Source: Ignelater luminosus (lineage: Eukaryota > Arthropoda > Insecta > Coleoptera > Elateridae). From it: a DNA stretch of 64,000 nt. Of this stretch, positions 38,565 to 51,800 are shown piece after piece. The stretch's first letter is position 1; every line of letters starts with the position of its first letter. The position numbers and the translations under genes were made by a program. The notes below the pieces were generated by a model. That model worked only from the letters and a program-made list of their open reading frames with translations, was not told the DNA's origin and ran no database searches. The DNA lies in contig VTPC01090689.1 in assembly GCA_011009095.1 (NCBI GenBank), positions 313,428 to 377,427 of the forward strand, given 5' to 3'.

Positions 38565-38709
38565 TTTTAAGAGCGGAAAAAATGCGTTGTTGTATGAAAC
38601 ATCACAAACAATGAATTGAATATTGTTGACAGATGACAGACGAAAAAAATAAGACATTTGGGACAGTTTAAAAATACTCCTAGCGACATCTGTGGTCTAA
38701 TAGCTGAAA

Positions 38710-38735
38710 GTCTCATTTCATAGGTATACACCTGG
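38710..38735 (-). repeat. Right terminal inverted repeat of the Mos1-like mariner
   Basis: Reading inwards it begins CCAGGTGTATACC after the TA target at 38736-38737. The inner 24 bp match the left end perfectly. Confidence 0.88.
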
Positions 38736-38737
38736 TA

Positions 38738-41700
38738 AAAACTAAACTTGATAAAAATACATTTTTACAGATCAAGCTTCATACTTCCCTATTGCCCTAG
38801 AGATTTAATTCTGATTTAAATCTTGTTACCCTGCACATATCATATAATTGAAGAGATAACTTTTAACTCACGAAACGAGAGAGCTTAGTTGTATAAAATT
38901 CACAAAGACTCTGTTTTCCTGTAGTGCTTGGTTTGATTTGGTCAGATCAACGGATGGCTGCAGTAAAATAAAAATAGGAAGAGAATATCCACCATGAGTG
39001 GAGCAAAGAATATTTGGAGCTTTATCCCAAAAATATATGGTTTGTTATTTTGTTTGCAAAATTTCTGCATTCACAGTCTATCAGATTTAGGTTTGGAGCA
39101 ACAAATCTTATAGTTTCATGAGTTATCATTGTTTCAGTTGGATTCCATTACCATTTCACAGAATATTATGCAAATTCATCGAGTCGTATCTTTCCAAGGT
39201 TATATCGGCATGGAATAGTATCCATGAGTTTAATTGCTTTCCTTGAGCTTGGTCAGTGGATGCAATTACGTATCATTTAAAATGAATTCAATTGCTACTG
39301 GGCGAAAGCCATTCTATTATAGTAATCAACTGCGTGAAACTTTGAATGTAATCCAGAGGTGAAAAACATCTATACAGTATCCTTTCATTAGAAAACAGTC
39401 AGCAAGATACAACATATAACCAGTCGACAAATTTTCAAACTGATTTCTTGATCTTTTTTATCTTTATTTCTGTTTTTTTGCAATGAGTATGGTGTCAAGA
39501 TTCAACATCTTATATAATTATACTGATACTCAGAAATTGTAATTTTTTACATATGAAGTCTTTCATCATGCTGTAAAATATCTTTGGACCGGCGCTTGAT
39601 TTACCGGCGGCCAAGAATTAAATAAACACCAAGAAATCAATAATTTTGTCAGCCCAATTTCTTGATAGAGACAGCTTAGTTTCTTCTCTTAAATGTTTTG
39701 TTTCAAGGAGAAAATACAATTTAAATAATTGAGAGAAGTAGGGAAGCTACATCACCAGAACCAAACGAAAAATCACCACTTCATCGTGTAAAAGAGGAGG
39801 CAAAAAAGAATAAAAAGTAAAGTCGTAGGTAGACTGAATGCAACAGTATCTACTTATCAGAGCAAATGCAGACTTTTAACTCGATTCTAGAAAGACTCCG
39901 AGAAATTAAAGTGATTAGAAGAAGAACTAACAAAAAAGGGCAAAAATGTAAGATAGGGAATTGTAATAAAAAGAAAATTTGGCCAAAGGAGAATCTTTTG
40001 AATTCCTACTTCACTTTGCAAATGAAGTCTATTTTTACAAAAAGAAAAAATGAAGATTTGCAAAAATTATAAATTTATAGAAGTTGGGGACGCAATTTTA
40101 CATTTCTGTTTTGATCTATCATGGTTCGTTCTTCTAGACACCATTACACCATAGACAGTAATTTTTAAGAGAACAGAGCGGATTAACTTTTCTTTTTCTT
40201 AATTATCATGAGTATAGATTTCTGTTAGTTGCGCCTACATCTGGAATTCTTAATTAGATACCTAAGTATGTTATGGAGCACTCCTGCTGTATACCTGTTC
40301 AATTACAGGCAAATAAGTGTCCAAAAAGGAAAAAATCATTTTTAATACCGGAAAATTGGAAATCTTTAGATTTTGAAGAAACTTGGCAAAATTAGTAGAC
40401 CCTCCTCAGTCAGTATTGATTATTAATAAACTCTGGTTCATGACCAAAGCTCATCAACGGAGTCCGACACTTTCCTAAACCTCTAGTTTGTAACTAGAAA
40501 AAGGCAGAAACCACCAAACGTTTGCAATAGGTAACGATGCTACTCTAATACGTGTACGCCAAAGAGTATAGAGCGGAATTTTGATCTAATATTGATGACA
40601 TGAGACCTCTGATTCAGAAACAAATGGGATTAAGTCATTCCGCAGTTTTTGTGGTTTCCAGAAATTATTAATTTGTTGTTTCTATTTCCTTGTTGTTCAT
40701 AAAATTAGATACTTGCAGTATATTCAGAAATTCTTTCGACTTTCATTCTAAAAATAAAAAAATTGAAATAATCCAATGTCGAATCTTTAATGAAAAAATT
40801 TGAAAATAAAAAAGTTTTAAATTAAATTTCTGTAATTAGAGAATTTATTATTTTTAAGGATTTGGGGGACGATACGTTGTAAGTTTGCCTGGAGCAGCAA
40901 AAGCGGTATTGATGGCGCTGAATGCATCCCTCTGAATGGTTGTTATTATAAAACCCTTCCTATTTACAAACTTCAATGATTTATTCTCTCATTAGGAGCG
41001 GATATATAGGAAATTTCTTAGGAAAATTTATTACGCTACCGACAAAGACGTCAACACTCAATTTTCCAAAACATTACTATGTTACAGTTTTTCCTGAGAT
41101 GGATCGATTTTGAGTAAACTCAAGTATTTGAAAACCTTATCATTTAGAATTTATTGACTTTCCACAAAAATTCGGTTGTTGTGTGCGTTCTCAAAACTTC
41201 AAATATTTTTCTTGAGAATACTTTTTTTTATTGCAGGAAGTTTATAAGTTCTACCCATAAAAGAATGGGCCATTACTGTTTTTTTTAGCCTGGGGAAGTT
41301 ATTTTTATTTTAGTTAAGTCAACTTCTGCTTAGTTTTTGTTTAGTAAGTTACTATTTTTTCGACTGATATTATTTTAGTAATTCACCGGTTATTATTAAA
41401 TGAAAAACGATAATTTAGCAGAAACATTTTTCATAATACGGTTCTGTGTTTGTTAGTAAGAAGAATACATCCATCAATTCAGCATCACAATATGCCATCT
41501 TTACATAACAAATAGAAATTCTTCTATTATATGAATTCACAAAATATTATGTAACAATGGTTTTTTTCTTATATTTATAGAAAAACCAATTTATGCTATT
41601 TCTTATAATAAACCCTGGTATTTATTATATTGTGATGTGTACGGCATACTCGTAACATATTGAATTAATGGCGGCAATACAGAATCGTGTAAATATTATA

Positions 41701-44700
41701 TTATGTCGTACCCATGTCCTTGTTCATTTCGAATGAAAATTATTCTACGAATCTATTGTATTACATTAAAGCGACTACATTTTTTGCAACTCACTGCTAT
41801 TCTTCGCATTCTTTGATATGCTTAGTGAATATGAACAGTAGTGGACTCGGCAATTTAATTTGAAAAAATAAAACGGAACAAAATAAATTTGTTTGAACTT
41901 TCCTATTAATAAGGAAATAATTTCTCTTTGTGAGCATACTTTTTGCTAATAAGCCGACCAAAATTGTTCCAATTTATTGTATTATTACGAACAAAATGAA
42001 AGATAAATAGAAAAAAATATCAACGGAAGTACGTAATAAAAATGAAATTTATTTTTTGAAAGTTAGATACTAGGCTATGAGATAGGTTTTTATCAAAACG
42101 CAATTTCGAACGATTTCAAGCTCGTATGCAAAAAGTCGCATCAAGTTGTAAAAATCTGAATTGATGTGTATAATTTGTAATAATAGTAATAAAATAAAGT
42201 ACGCACTTCAATTTCAAGTTAACACAATTAAGCAAAACAACAGAAAGTAATAGCAATAAGTAAGGGCGTATTCGAAACGGGTAGCGATAGGAACGATCGT
42301 TCTTTCGTGTTTTTTGACTTCCTATTTTTCTGTGCCAGTTAGTACAGCATTACATTTAGATACATGAGATCTAAACTGCATCTTCTATCTTTCTTTTAGG
42401 GATTTATTTTATACTGAACGCGTTCGTTTTTAGACCAATTGAGTTATCGGGCTCTGCCAAAATTTAATTAGAAGTTGAATCAAGTCAGGCCGGACTCAAT
42501 AATTTCACCTCTAAAACGTGTTTGCAATTTGTAGAAAACGCTGTTTTCAGTATTAAAGAATGAGATTTTCTTGCAACTGCAAAGCGTGTCTGACACGATT
42601 TTTTTTTTGGTTTGTTATTCTGCCCCTAACTGAAACTTAAAGAAAGTTGAGTTTCAGTACGTAATAATACTTTTTGTAGTGTGGTGCTTTTTTTATAAGA
42701 ATATTGAGAAAACTCAAACATTATGTTTGCATATTTGGTATCGAGATGATGTATTTGACTTCTTACAAAGAATGAATGTAATTTTCTGAATTCAACTCTA
42801 TGTTAAACCTTTTCTTCAAATATCCTGAAACTGCAATTTTTGTAAATCTTCTAGAGATAATGCTTTTATTGCCTTTTTAGGGCTAAAACATGAACGATGC
42901 AATGTAAATCAAAAATCTTTTCTGGGCCAGATTAGGCCTCAAATACCAATCTATGTTCATAAAGAAATTAATTTATACTTCAGTAGAATATACACAAGAA
43001 AGTACGATTCTATTTCTCTGCTGTATTGGAATAAAGTTACAGTGAAAGAGACAGTTCAATTAAGTTTTTCTTTTGGTCAAAGTCAAATTCCTAGTTTTTC
43101 TCTTCATACAGAATAGGAGTTGGTCTACTAGCTATTGGTTCTTGACATTTTTGTTTCTAGGTAAAAATGATTTAGATAGGTATCTTTTGTGTCATCTTCA
43201 AGTATGCCGACTTGAAAAAAATATGACACTTTTGAAATTAGAGTTCCAATGTGCCAACATCTTTTTGTTGTTTGTAGCCGCACTGTCATATCATACTAGT
43301 ACAAGCATTGAATTTAAGCCAACATGTCTAAAAGACGGATGATTTAACAATGGCTCGAAGACTAAATCTATTCAAAAAGGTTCTTGGTAGAAACTCAAAC
43401 AGGCCTAGATTTTGGAATTTTAAGCTAAGAACTTCTCTGTTTTGTGTAGACTAAATTCATTTTTTTAAAACTAACTATTAGATCTTCCCACATATTTGAG
43501 TGCAAATGAAATTATTAAATTAGAAAAATATCATCAGAATCTTGATGATTTCTTAGCAAGAACATCATAAGACTCAAGATGATGATTTTAGAAGCCAAAG
43601 GTCCAAAAGGTCTTGATTAATCCAAAAAGACTGGTCAGCCCAAAAACGTCTTTCCAATGGTAAATCAAACAGTTCAACAAGCTTCAAAAGCGTGTTAGAT
43701 ACACAGAAGACACAAAGCATTTTAAAAGTTAGACCTGACTCAAGCCAAATGCAAGATTCAGGTCACGTCTTACAGTGACTGCTTAAAAACCTTGTATCTC
43801 TCTTAACGAATAAGTAAACGAATTTTAAAAGCCAAAATATCATCTTCCCATTTGTTCCGGTTATCCAGCTAGAACAATTTTGTAATTCATTAAAGTAGGT
43901 TTTATGCTTTCCAGCAATGAATTTAAAAACGGAAGAAACCTCTTTTGACATAGACTGCAATAAGGAAGATTGAGAGAATAATTTTATTAAACCACGTTTG
44001 AGAATCTTTCAGAACTTCCTTACCATGATGTACTTCTCACAGACCTATACATATGTCAGAACTGAGTTTTGTTCAAGTGAAAAACTTCTAAACTTGATAT
44101 CCCTGTTTGGAGACTGCAATACCGACTAACAAATACTACGGCCTAAATAATTTTTTCTGTTTGTTTTTTTCTTTCTATTGGAAACGGGCATGATGGAATC
44201 AAATATCCAAAAATCATCAAAATCACTTGGGAGTTTTCAAAAACAAAATAAGCCGAAAAAGTTAAATAGCAGTTTTTATATTTTGGCGCATTTGTATTAC
44301 TATTTGGAATATAAAATAACAGTCGAAGCTCTAACATGCTAATAGAAATAATGAGCAGGAAAAGGAATTTGCTACCCATAGAATGATCAAAAGTCTAAAA
44401 ATAGATAATGTAACTAATCCAGTAGGTCGAAAAATATCCTTCTGTTTAGTTTCTCATTGTTTTCGACCGATGAACCTCAGTGTATTTAAAACGTTAGATT
44501 TAGTATGGTATAGCAAGACAGAAATTGCATTTCAAGACTAACAAAATCAGTCTATTCTTGTATCATATCAAATATATGACCATTAAAGATTGTTCAGAAT
44601 TAAAAGATTTGAACGAACAAGAACAAAAAAGCAGATTATCTTATCGCCAGTATTCGTTTCGCTTTCCATGTTATAGCTACCAACAACAGGATTATTGCAT

Positions 44701-45690
44701 ATTTTAGTCTTTAATAATGCCAAGTAGCAATAGTTGGAGAATAACAGTACCTATAATTCAGAAAACTGCTTTTAAGACACTACAACAATGAAGAGTACTA
44801 CAGTGATGATGAGATGAGAATATCAAATAATGAATGTCAGAATATTAAATTACATGTTGGACTTGTTGATATTATTGTGTATTCAAATGAGAGGTTACCT
44901 TTGGTAAGTACGATATATTTAGAATACAAACAATATGTTTTGCCATAGTTTTAATTCAAGAGGAAACAATTGACTAGGTACCATGCAACATGATTTTCTT
45001 TAACGATAGAAGTGCAATAGATCCGAAGAGATACAGTCTAGAAACCAGGTTTGTACAGAGTAACAGTGCCCAAACACCATAATCATCTTGAGTTGGCAAA
45101 AACAAAAATTCTTTTTGTTGGTTTTGCTTATGATTATTGGTATACACTGCAATATTCGAATATAACTGTTATTGTAATAGCAACATTGTTAATAAATTTT
45201 TGCACAGTTTTGCCAAAATAATTTTCGTAACAATGCATTTTTGGAAAGGTAGATTTTGAATTATTTAAGTGTTTAACTGTATGGAGATGGCAACTGTACT
45301 TGTAAATATAGAAATAAAAAAAAATATTAGTTAAGTCACGAAGAGATGTGAATTCTACTTTCTAAAATTATACAGTCGTTTTCAATGAATTCGTTCTCAA
45401 TGAAAAACATGTGCAAGGAAAAGCGCAGAATATATTCACTTTATCTCTAGATGGTAGAATTTCAAATTATTCATTAAACACGTAGACAGTTGTTAGCTGT
45501 ACGCGTCCAAAAACAAACTGAAAAACTTTTTATTTTTGCAAATTATCAACTTTTGTCAGAGATTCGTTTTTACGATTATAAAACTTTCTTTTAGCTTTGC
45601 ATCATAAAAAGGTAACAACGTGAAAAATTTGCTTATCGAAACAAACTCGTGGAAATGTACATTTTAAACATCAAAGAGTTAGTTACTGAC
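38738..45690. other. Presumed orb2 intron sequence downstream of exon 2
   Basis: The orb2 transcript runs towards lower coordinates, so this DNA follows exon 2. I scanned the minus strand for the conserved RNA-recognition and zinc-binding exons of the family and saw none. Nothing else coding is supported. A 26-codon frame at 40858-40935 and a tRNA-promoter-like segment near 42420-42460 are discussed as weak observations. Short frames at 43073-43342 (+), 43763-43960 (-) and 44143-44379 (-) look random. Confidence 0.4.
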
Positions 45691-45802
45691 CTTTTACATC
45701 TCCCGTGTCCGGTGGTCGCATGATATCATTTAGGTAATGTTCTAAACCCCTCATTGTTTCCAAAGGACTGCTGCCGTTGGCGTTCACAACTCCACATCGA
45801 TC
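45691..45802 (-). CDS. orb2: orb2 coding exon 2 (CPEB2-4 family), 112 nt
   Basis: This short exon encodes 37 codons plus one base. It starts in phase 0 after the acceptor ...TTTTTATTTACTTAG (AG at 45804-45803) and ends at a GTCAGT donor (45690-45685). The translation contains 'METMRG'-like sequence written exactly as 'LETMRGLEHYLNDIMR', which matches the invariant block of vertebrate CPEB2-4 (M-H-S-L-E-N-S-L-I-D-I-M-R). Joined to exon 1 it gives 'LLPYQ' followed by 'DRC', against 'LLPLQDRS' in human CPEB2, so the exon boundary falls at the same residue. The phase-1 end predicts a following glycine codon, as in the vertebrate 'PLKGR'. The block lies just before the RNA-binding domains in the family. 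The following exons were not found. Confidence 0.88.
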
Positions 45803-48800
45803 CTAAGTAAATAAAAACTAAATTCAAAATTACAAAATGACAAAAGTTAATTATATATTTACATTTCGTGTAATTACTTCGAAATTAGAATATTATAATG
45901 CGCGTGCTCTTAACCTACCTATTCATAAGTTAAAGAAGCTTGTTACTTTATGTAAATTATTAAAACAGTAATTCATTCAAATTTAGTTTTGCATTAAATT
46001 GGGATAAAATTTACATGTTCTTATCAAATGAGCATCAATTTAACATTAAAATCAATTTACCTTAGCAAAATTGTAATTTAATGTTTCCTTCAGAAGGAAA
46101 CAATTTTTATTGGCTCTGGTATAAAAAGCGTTAAAATAAAAATTCTTGTTTCATGCCAAATTGTCGGTTTAATTCTGAAAATATAGCTTTAATAAAAACC
46201 ATAAATTATTGAATAAGGAAGAAGGTTTATCAAGGATAATGTAATTTAAATCGAAAAAATCGAAATCGAGTTTTACGTAACCAACATACAAGAAAACAAA
46301 CAACTAATTTTTCAAATTCCAACTATTTTAGGTGCCATTTTGAGGTCGATAAACTATTGTTTATGCGTATTTGAGTAACGCATTTAGAAGTCAATCTTGG
46401 TATCTAAGCGGAATCCAGACAAATTCCTTAATGGCGTTGCTAGTGTACACCAAAGTTCAACTTACCATTTTGGGTCTATATGAAGGGTTTCCTTAATTTG
46501 TTTTTAGATGATGTAGTACACGGTTTTTATTATTAACAAAATTTTGAAACACAATAGGAATGACAGGTTCTCGTTTAATTTGTTCTTCTAATACGTTAAA
46601 AAACGTTTTTATTAGCAATTTTTCTAGTAACAAATATGTTAGAATTTTAAAAAGTTTAGCAACCCGTATGAATAATCTTGAGTTTATAAGTGAGGTTATA
46701 TCATCCGTGGATTATGAGTGGAACAAGCAAAAATTGTATCCTCTGACTAGATAGTTTCCGTAGCACTTAGGAACATTCTTAGAAGCCGAAACCTCTTAAT
46801 CTTTGAACTCTTTTGTTGTCAATTTTTCACTTTCGGTATGTTTTTGTCACAAGAAACTGATTGACATCTAATTTCAAAACTGACAAGTTGTATACCCAAT
46901 ATAACATTTTATAACACAGTGTTGCCAACTAGGTATTTTAACTTCCCCAAATCGGTGTTTACCCTTGCTGTCATCTGGTGGTTTGCGATTAATGGAAAAT
47001 GCGCATTGGAAACCACCATATATCTATTAAAGGTTAATATAGCTAACTGCCCCTTTCTCCAATGAGTGAGAAACGAAGCCAACATTTAGAAAAGAAAAAG
47101 ATATTTTCTTTCTCTTTTCGCCGCTAGTGTCTACTGCGCCTGTCGTAAACTCGCGAAATGCGGGAATATTTAAAAGCCAACGCACAAAATGTATATGTCA
47201 GAAAGTATATTAAATATTTTTTAAATCTTAAAAAATTATTATATTATATTATTTATAAATGTACAACAAGCGAATCGTTCCACAAAACGTGAAGTAAATT
47301 CAAATTCAAGCTTTTAGGTTAGAAATTTGATTGGGAACATGAATTGTGTGGTATTTATTATTTTATATCCGTTAACATTCATTATTATCTCTTTTCCTTT
47401 TTATCCTATAAGAGACGTGTGAAACAAATAATACCAGCAATTCTGAGCACTAAAATTTTTTGCGTATGCGCATTAATAGGAATCCGGCGGAAAAAAATAG
47501 ATATACGTATATTTTATCTCATAAATACGGCTTCACTCAGAGTCGTTTCATTAGTTATATTAACCTTTAATAGATTATGGAAACCACCCATTTTTCTGAA
47601 ATTTTAAGTCAAAATAGGAATAGCACTTTGAAGACATCAAACACCAAAATGAATTTTTCAAGTTAGTATTACTGTGTGTGAATAGTAAATAATGTACACA
47701 CTGTAAACCAATTGTTCAACGGGATAATTATTTTATAAAATAATTAAATATAATAGAACAATTAATTAGTCATACATTCATATTTTCTGTAAAAGTGATT
47801 TAACAAATGAAAATCAATTACAGATCACAGCGCCCATATAACACAATTAATACCGTCATTATTGGAACTAAATCTGTTAAAGACTACTTTTTATTTAATT
47901 GCCTTATAAAATGATACGCAGTGGGTTCAATTTTATGATGTAATAGGTGTATGACAGATTAATAAGAAATCAACACCGTGTCATCAAGAAATAAATAAAA
48001 AAGAGTAATAAAAACTTTTCTGACTCAATCAACATACTAAATGATAGACTTTTTGAACATCATCAGATTGTTATATTATAGTATGGCGTTTTAGAAAAAC
48101 AAAACAGACCAATGTAGAAAAGAAAAGTAGAAAACAGTAAGAAAAAACTTTCCAGAAGGTTAAAGAACCAAAGGCAAACATTGTCAAAAATAAGTTCAAT
48201 GTGTTAATGAATTAAAACAAAATGATTTCGTATTTCTCTTTGTCTAGCCAGAGCAGCTCGGCAAAGAGATAGAAAGTCGGTTAAATTGTAAAAAGGCTTC
48301 TCACTTTGAAAACTAATTTGTTGCTGTTTTTGTTACTTGGGCAAAAATTTTAATTCTCCAGTTTTCTTAAAGCCAAATATTTTCATGATTAGTTTTTGTT
48401 TCACTGAGAAACTAAACCATAGACATGAAACGTTTCAAACAAAATGCCTACTTAATCTTGATACCAGTGAATAGTTTATACATAATTGTTTTTGTGGCTT
48501 GGTATAAACGATTTGAAAATTGTAGTGTGCCACGGTCAATGACGACACTAGTCGCAAAGTATTGTTTAATTCAAATGGTATCGATGGTTTTAAAGAAGTC
48601 TTACCGATTCAGAGATTCCAATGATGAGCATCGAATATGATATTGACATACATCTTCTATTTAACGATATAACACTGTGCTCTGTTGAACTTGATTCAAC
48701 CCGGTTTTTAAGTTTTATCAGATTTCGTTAAGTTTACCAAGTTTTTTCAAATAGCCTAATGAAAACAAGTTTTGGTTTGATTTGATGAAAATAAACTTTG

Positions 48801-51800
48801 GTTCAATTTAAATTGGTAAATGCCAACTGAATTTTCAATGTTCAATATTCCAACTTTAGTATTGTATATTAACTGCAATCCGCAATAAACGAATTACCTA
48901 CTTTTTATAGAAAAAAAAACTTGAAACATTATATAGACATTAAAACGATATTCTGGTTAATTTTGATTTTGACAGTTGGCTTGATCAAAACTAAAAAAAG
49001 TGGTTTTTTCTCAATTCTGCTAGACTGTCCATTCCATCTAGTAATCCAAAGATAGAAGATTATTTTTAAAGTCGATTGTTCTAAAACATGCAAAAGCTAC
49101 TTTTGCACAACTTCTGTAAACAAGGTTTGACCAGAATCTAGTTGCCAAATTAAACAAAACACTATTAGGCAAAACTCTTTTTTGTTTCGAAACAACTTAC
49201 ATTTCTTTTAAGAACGTTTGAGTTATTTTGATCTACTCCTACTACACGGTGAAAAAAACTGTTTTGGAAAAATTAAAATTAGTTAGTCTGGTTTAGAATT
49301 ATTGGTATGTGTAGCTACTAAGATAAAATCCGTAAGTAAATATAAGGTCACAATTGGTATGGGACAGTGTTTGAGAAATTTTTAACAAAAAACCGTAAAC
49401 AAGAACCTTCTGCCATTTTTAGGCTGTTGAAAATGTCGGAAATTTCATCAGGAGGATCAAATCTCATCAAAACCAACATTTACTTAAAATTGTGCAAGTT
49501 TGTTTTGGATTTAACTTTGGGCCATTAAGGATGAAAAGTGACGAAAAATTATCTTCAGCAGTAAAAAGAAATTGAACTGAAGTGATCTTAATGTTAATCA
49601 TTATTGTTGGTAGTTTTACAGCAGCTAAACGATAAGGTTTTTAAATCACAGATATCTTTATAGTTTTGTAACATTTAGAGTTTTGATAAGTTTCTAGATG
49701 TACCTCACCAAAGATAATCGTGCTTGGTGGTTCTATTAACAGTTTCCAAAATGTTGTTCAAGAACTCAAACGCAAATAATTTAATCCAAAATTTAGAAAA
49801 TACCATAGGATGCTCAAAACCATAACGAGAACAGTCAAATAATAATTTTTGGTTTATGAGATCCACACTGTTTTTGTAGCGTCATGGATTTATTTCGGAA
49901 AGTTGCCTTTCAGCTTCAAAAGTGTTTTGCTTGTTTTAGACTGCCTGAGAGACTGTAACACCCAATGACAATTGCTTGTTTACATTTTGGCCTTAGTAGA
50001 GGAATTAGATGTAAGCTCCTGCACGAAAAGAAAGAAAAGATCTGAAATAGATCACGTTTGGCATTGCAAACTTGTACTCTTTAGTTTTGTTTCGCATGAT
50101 TTTGTTTCTAGTTTTTAGAACCAAGAAAATAGATTTTTCAGAAGTGTACGTGTGAGATGTATTTCTTTGTTGGTAAATAAAATTGGTAAGACTGTAGACT
50201 AGACACTTGAAAAGGACTCTTCAGAAAACTATCAAAACTAACAGTATTCACTTAGTATCACGGTTATTTGATGTTTTTATTGAACAAAACTATAATCTAT
50301 AATACTATCTAGGAAGAATTTGACAAAACATGAAAGCAACTCTTTCTATTTCTATAGCTTCATTTTTTATGATCAAGAATATATTAAGCACGACTCGTAT
50401 GTGATGTGAAAAAAACAAACAAACGACTTGTGTACAAGCAAAAATATTAATGTAACAATTTAAGCAGATGTTCAAATTTTTTTTCTAAATAATGCTAACT
50501 GTTGTAATAACAATTAAAGAGCTAAAAATATAAAAAACCTCCTTTATTTTTATTTTACTGTTTAGAACTTTTACTTATTTATAAATTAAACAATTAAATT
50601 TTGAGTTTCTTATAAGTATCCTTTTTACGGTAAAATTAGATTAATAACAAAGTATTTAAACGGTTGTGCTCGACTGAATTTGTTTATTGCGTGCCTCTAT
50701 CTATACTTTTAAAAATAATTACGAAAATGCACAGCTGTAAATTGTTCCTAATGACTAATTTATTTTAAAATACAAACAAAACAATTGATTTTAATGATTT
50801 GAAAATATTTTTAAAAATGGACTGTTTTCCAACTTTTTGTAACTAATTAAACTGCATAACATAATTACGAATGAAGTTATGTAACTGTATTTAATTGTTT
50901 CTAATTTGCATAGCGATAGGAAATATTTACGTTAATAAATACTAGAGACGTAATACTCAATAAATGTCAATTCATTCTTGATTTCTTTTAAATAACTAAA
51001 ATTGAAGAAATAAAAAATGTATCTTACGGTCCACATTCTGGTTTTTCTTTATCAATATAAAATCTAGTTGACACGTAACTTAATGGTTATACCGTGGTGT
51101 CGTACAGGTTCAGGTACACACAATATAAAATATCAACAAATCAACATACCCATGTAATATCCAGTAGTATTCAAAACAGGATATTGCGACACTATTAATT
51201 CATACTAAATCCATACATCATACAGGCAATGTTAGTACCGGCTAGATAAGCGATAAATCGTTAATTAAAAAAGTAACACGATGTGGCATTCATTGTATTA
51301 GATTTTAACAATTTTTTTTGTATTGTGTTGTCAGTTTTGATACAACAAAAAGAAAACATTAAAACCTTTTACATTATTAATTTTTCATTAAAGATAATTA
51401 ACAAGATTGTTTTATTGAATAACAAAAGTCAAAAACTCACTTTCTGTTTGTCCGCCCACAAAACAGTGTTGTTGTTATATGGGTTGCCTATACCTACGTG
51501 TTTATAAACATTCTAAATTGATGCTTCCTTGAATTTTAAGTAGGGTTGAATAAAGCGAGCCAATAATCTCCAAAATTTAAAGTAAATAAATTAATTATGA
51601 AAATGAACACAAAATGAAAGGTCTTTAAACTCTCCAACTGGAATGAGCCAAAACATATTTAAACATAAAGTAGGTATATCAACGTACATCTTGACACTTA
51701 CTAGGAAATTACAAAAATATTTTAAGCAATAGCAGACATTGAATAAAATGTAGCTTTACAAAAGAATTCAGTTATTACATAAAAATAATTTAAAAACGAG

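Larger units (their letters stand above)
37356..38735 (-). mobile_element. Mos1-like mariner (mauritiana subfamily), transposase frame intact
   Basis: The right end reads CCAGGTGTATACCTATGAAA (reverse complement ending at 38735) and is followed by TA at 38736-38737. The left end carries the same 24 bp starting AGGTGTATACC at 37359-37382, with a slightly altered outermost part, and TA at 37354-37355. A complete transposase gene lies between them. Excluding the run of 100 N, the element is 1,280 bp, very close to the 1,286 bp of Drosophila Mos1. The real gap is therefore probably only a few bases and the N run a placeholder. The element lies in the same orientation as orb2. Confidence 0.93.

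Noticed and set aside
38950-39250. A second LINE RNase H remnant ('STDGC' near 38950)
   Set aside because: Only a four-residue resemblance to the TDGS start; no downstream RNase H motif follows in any frame.
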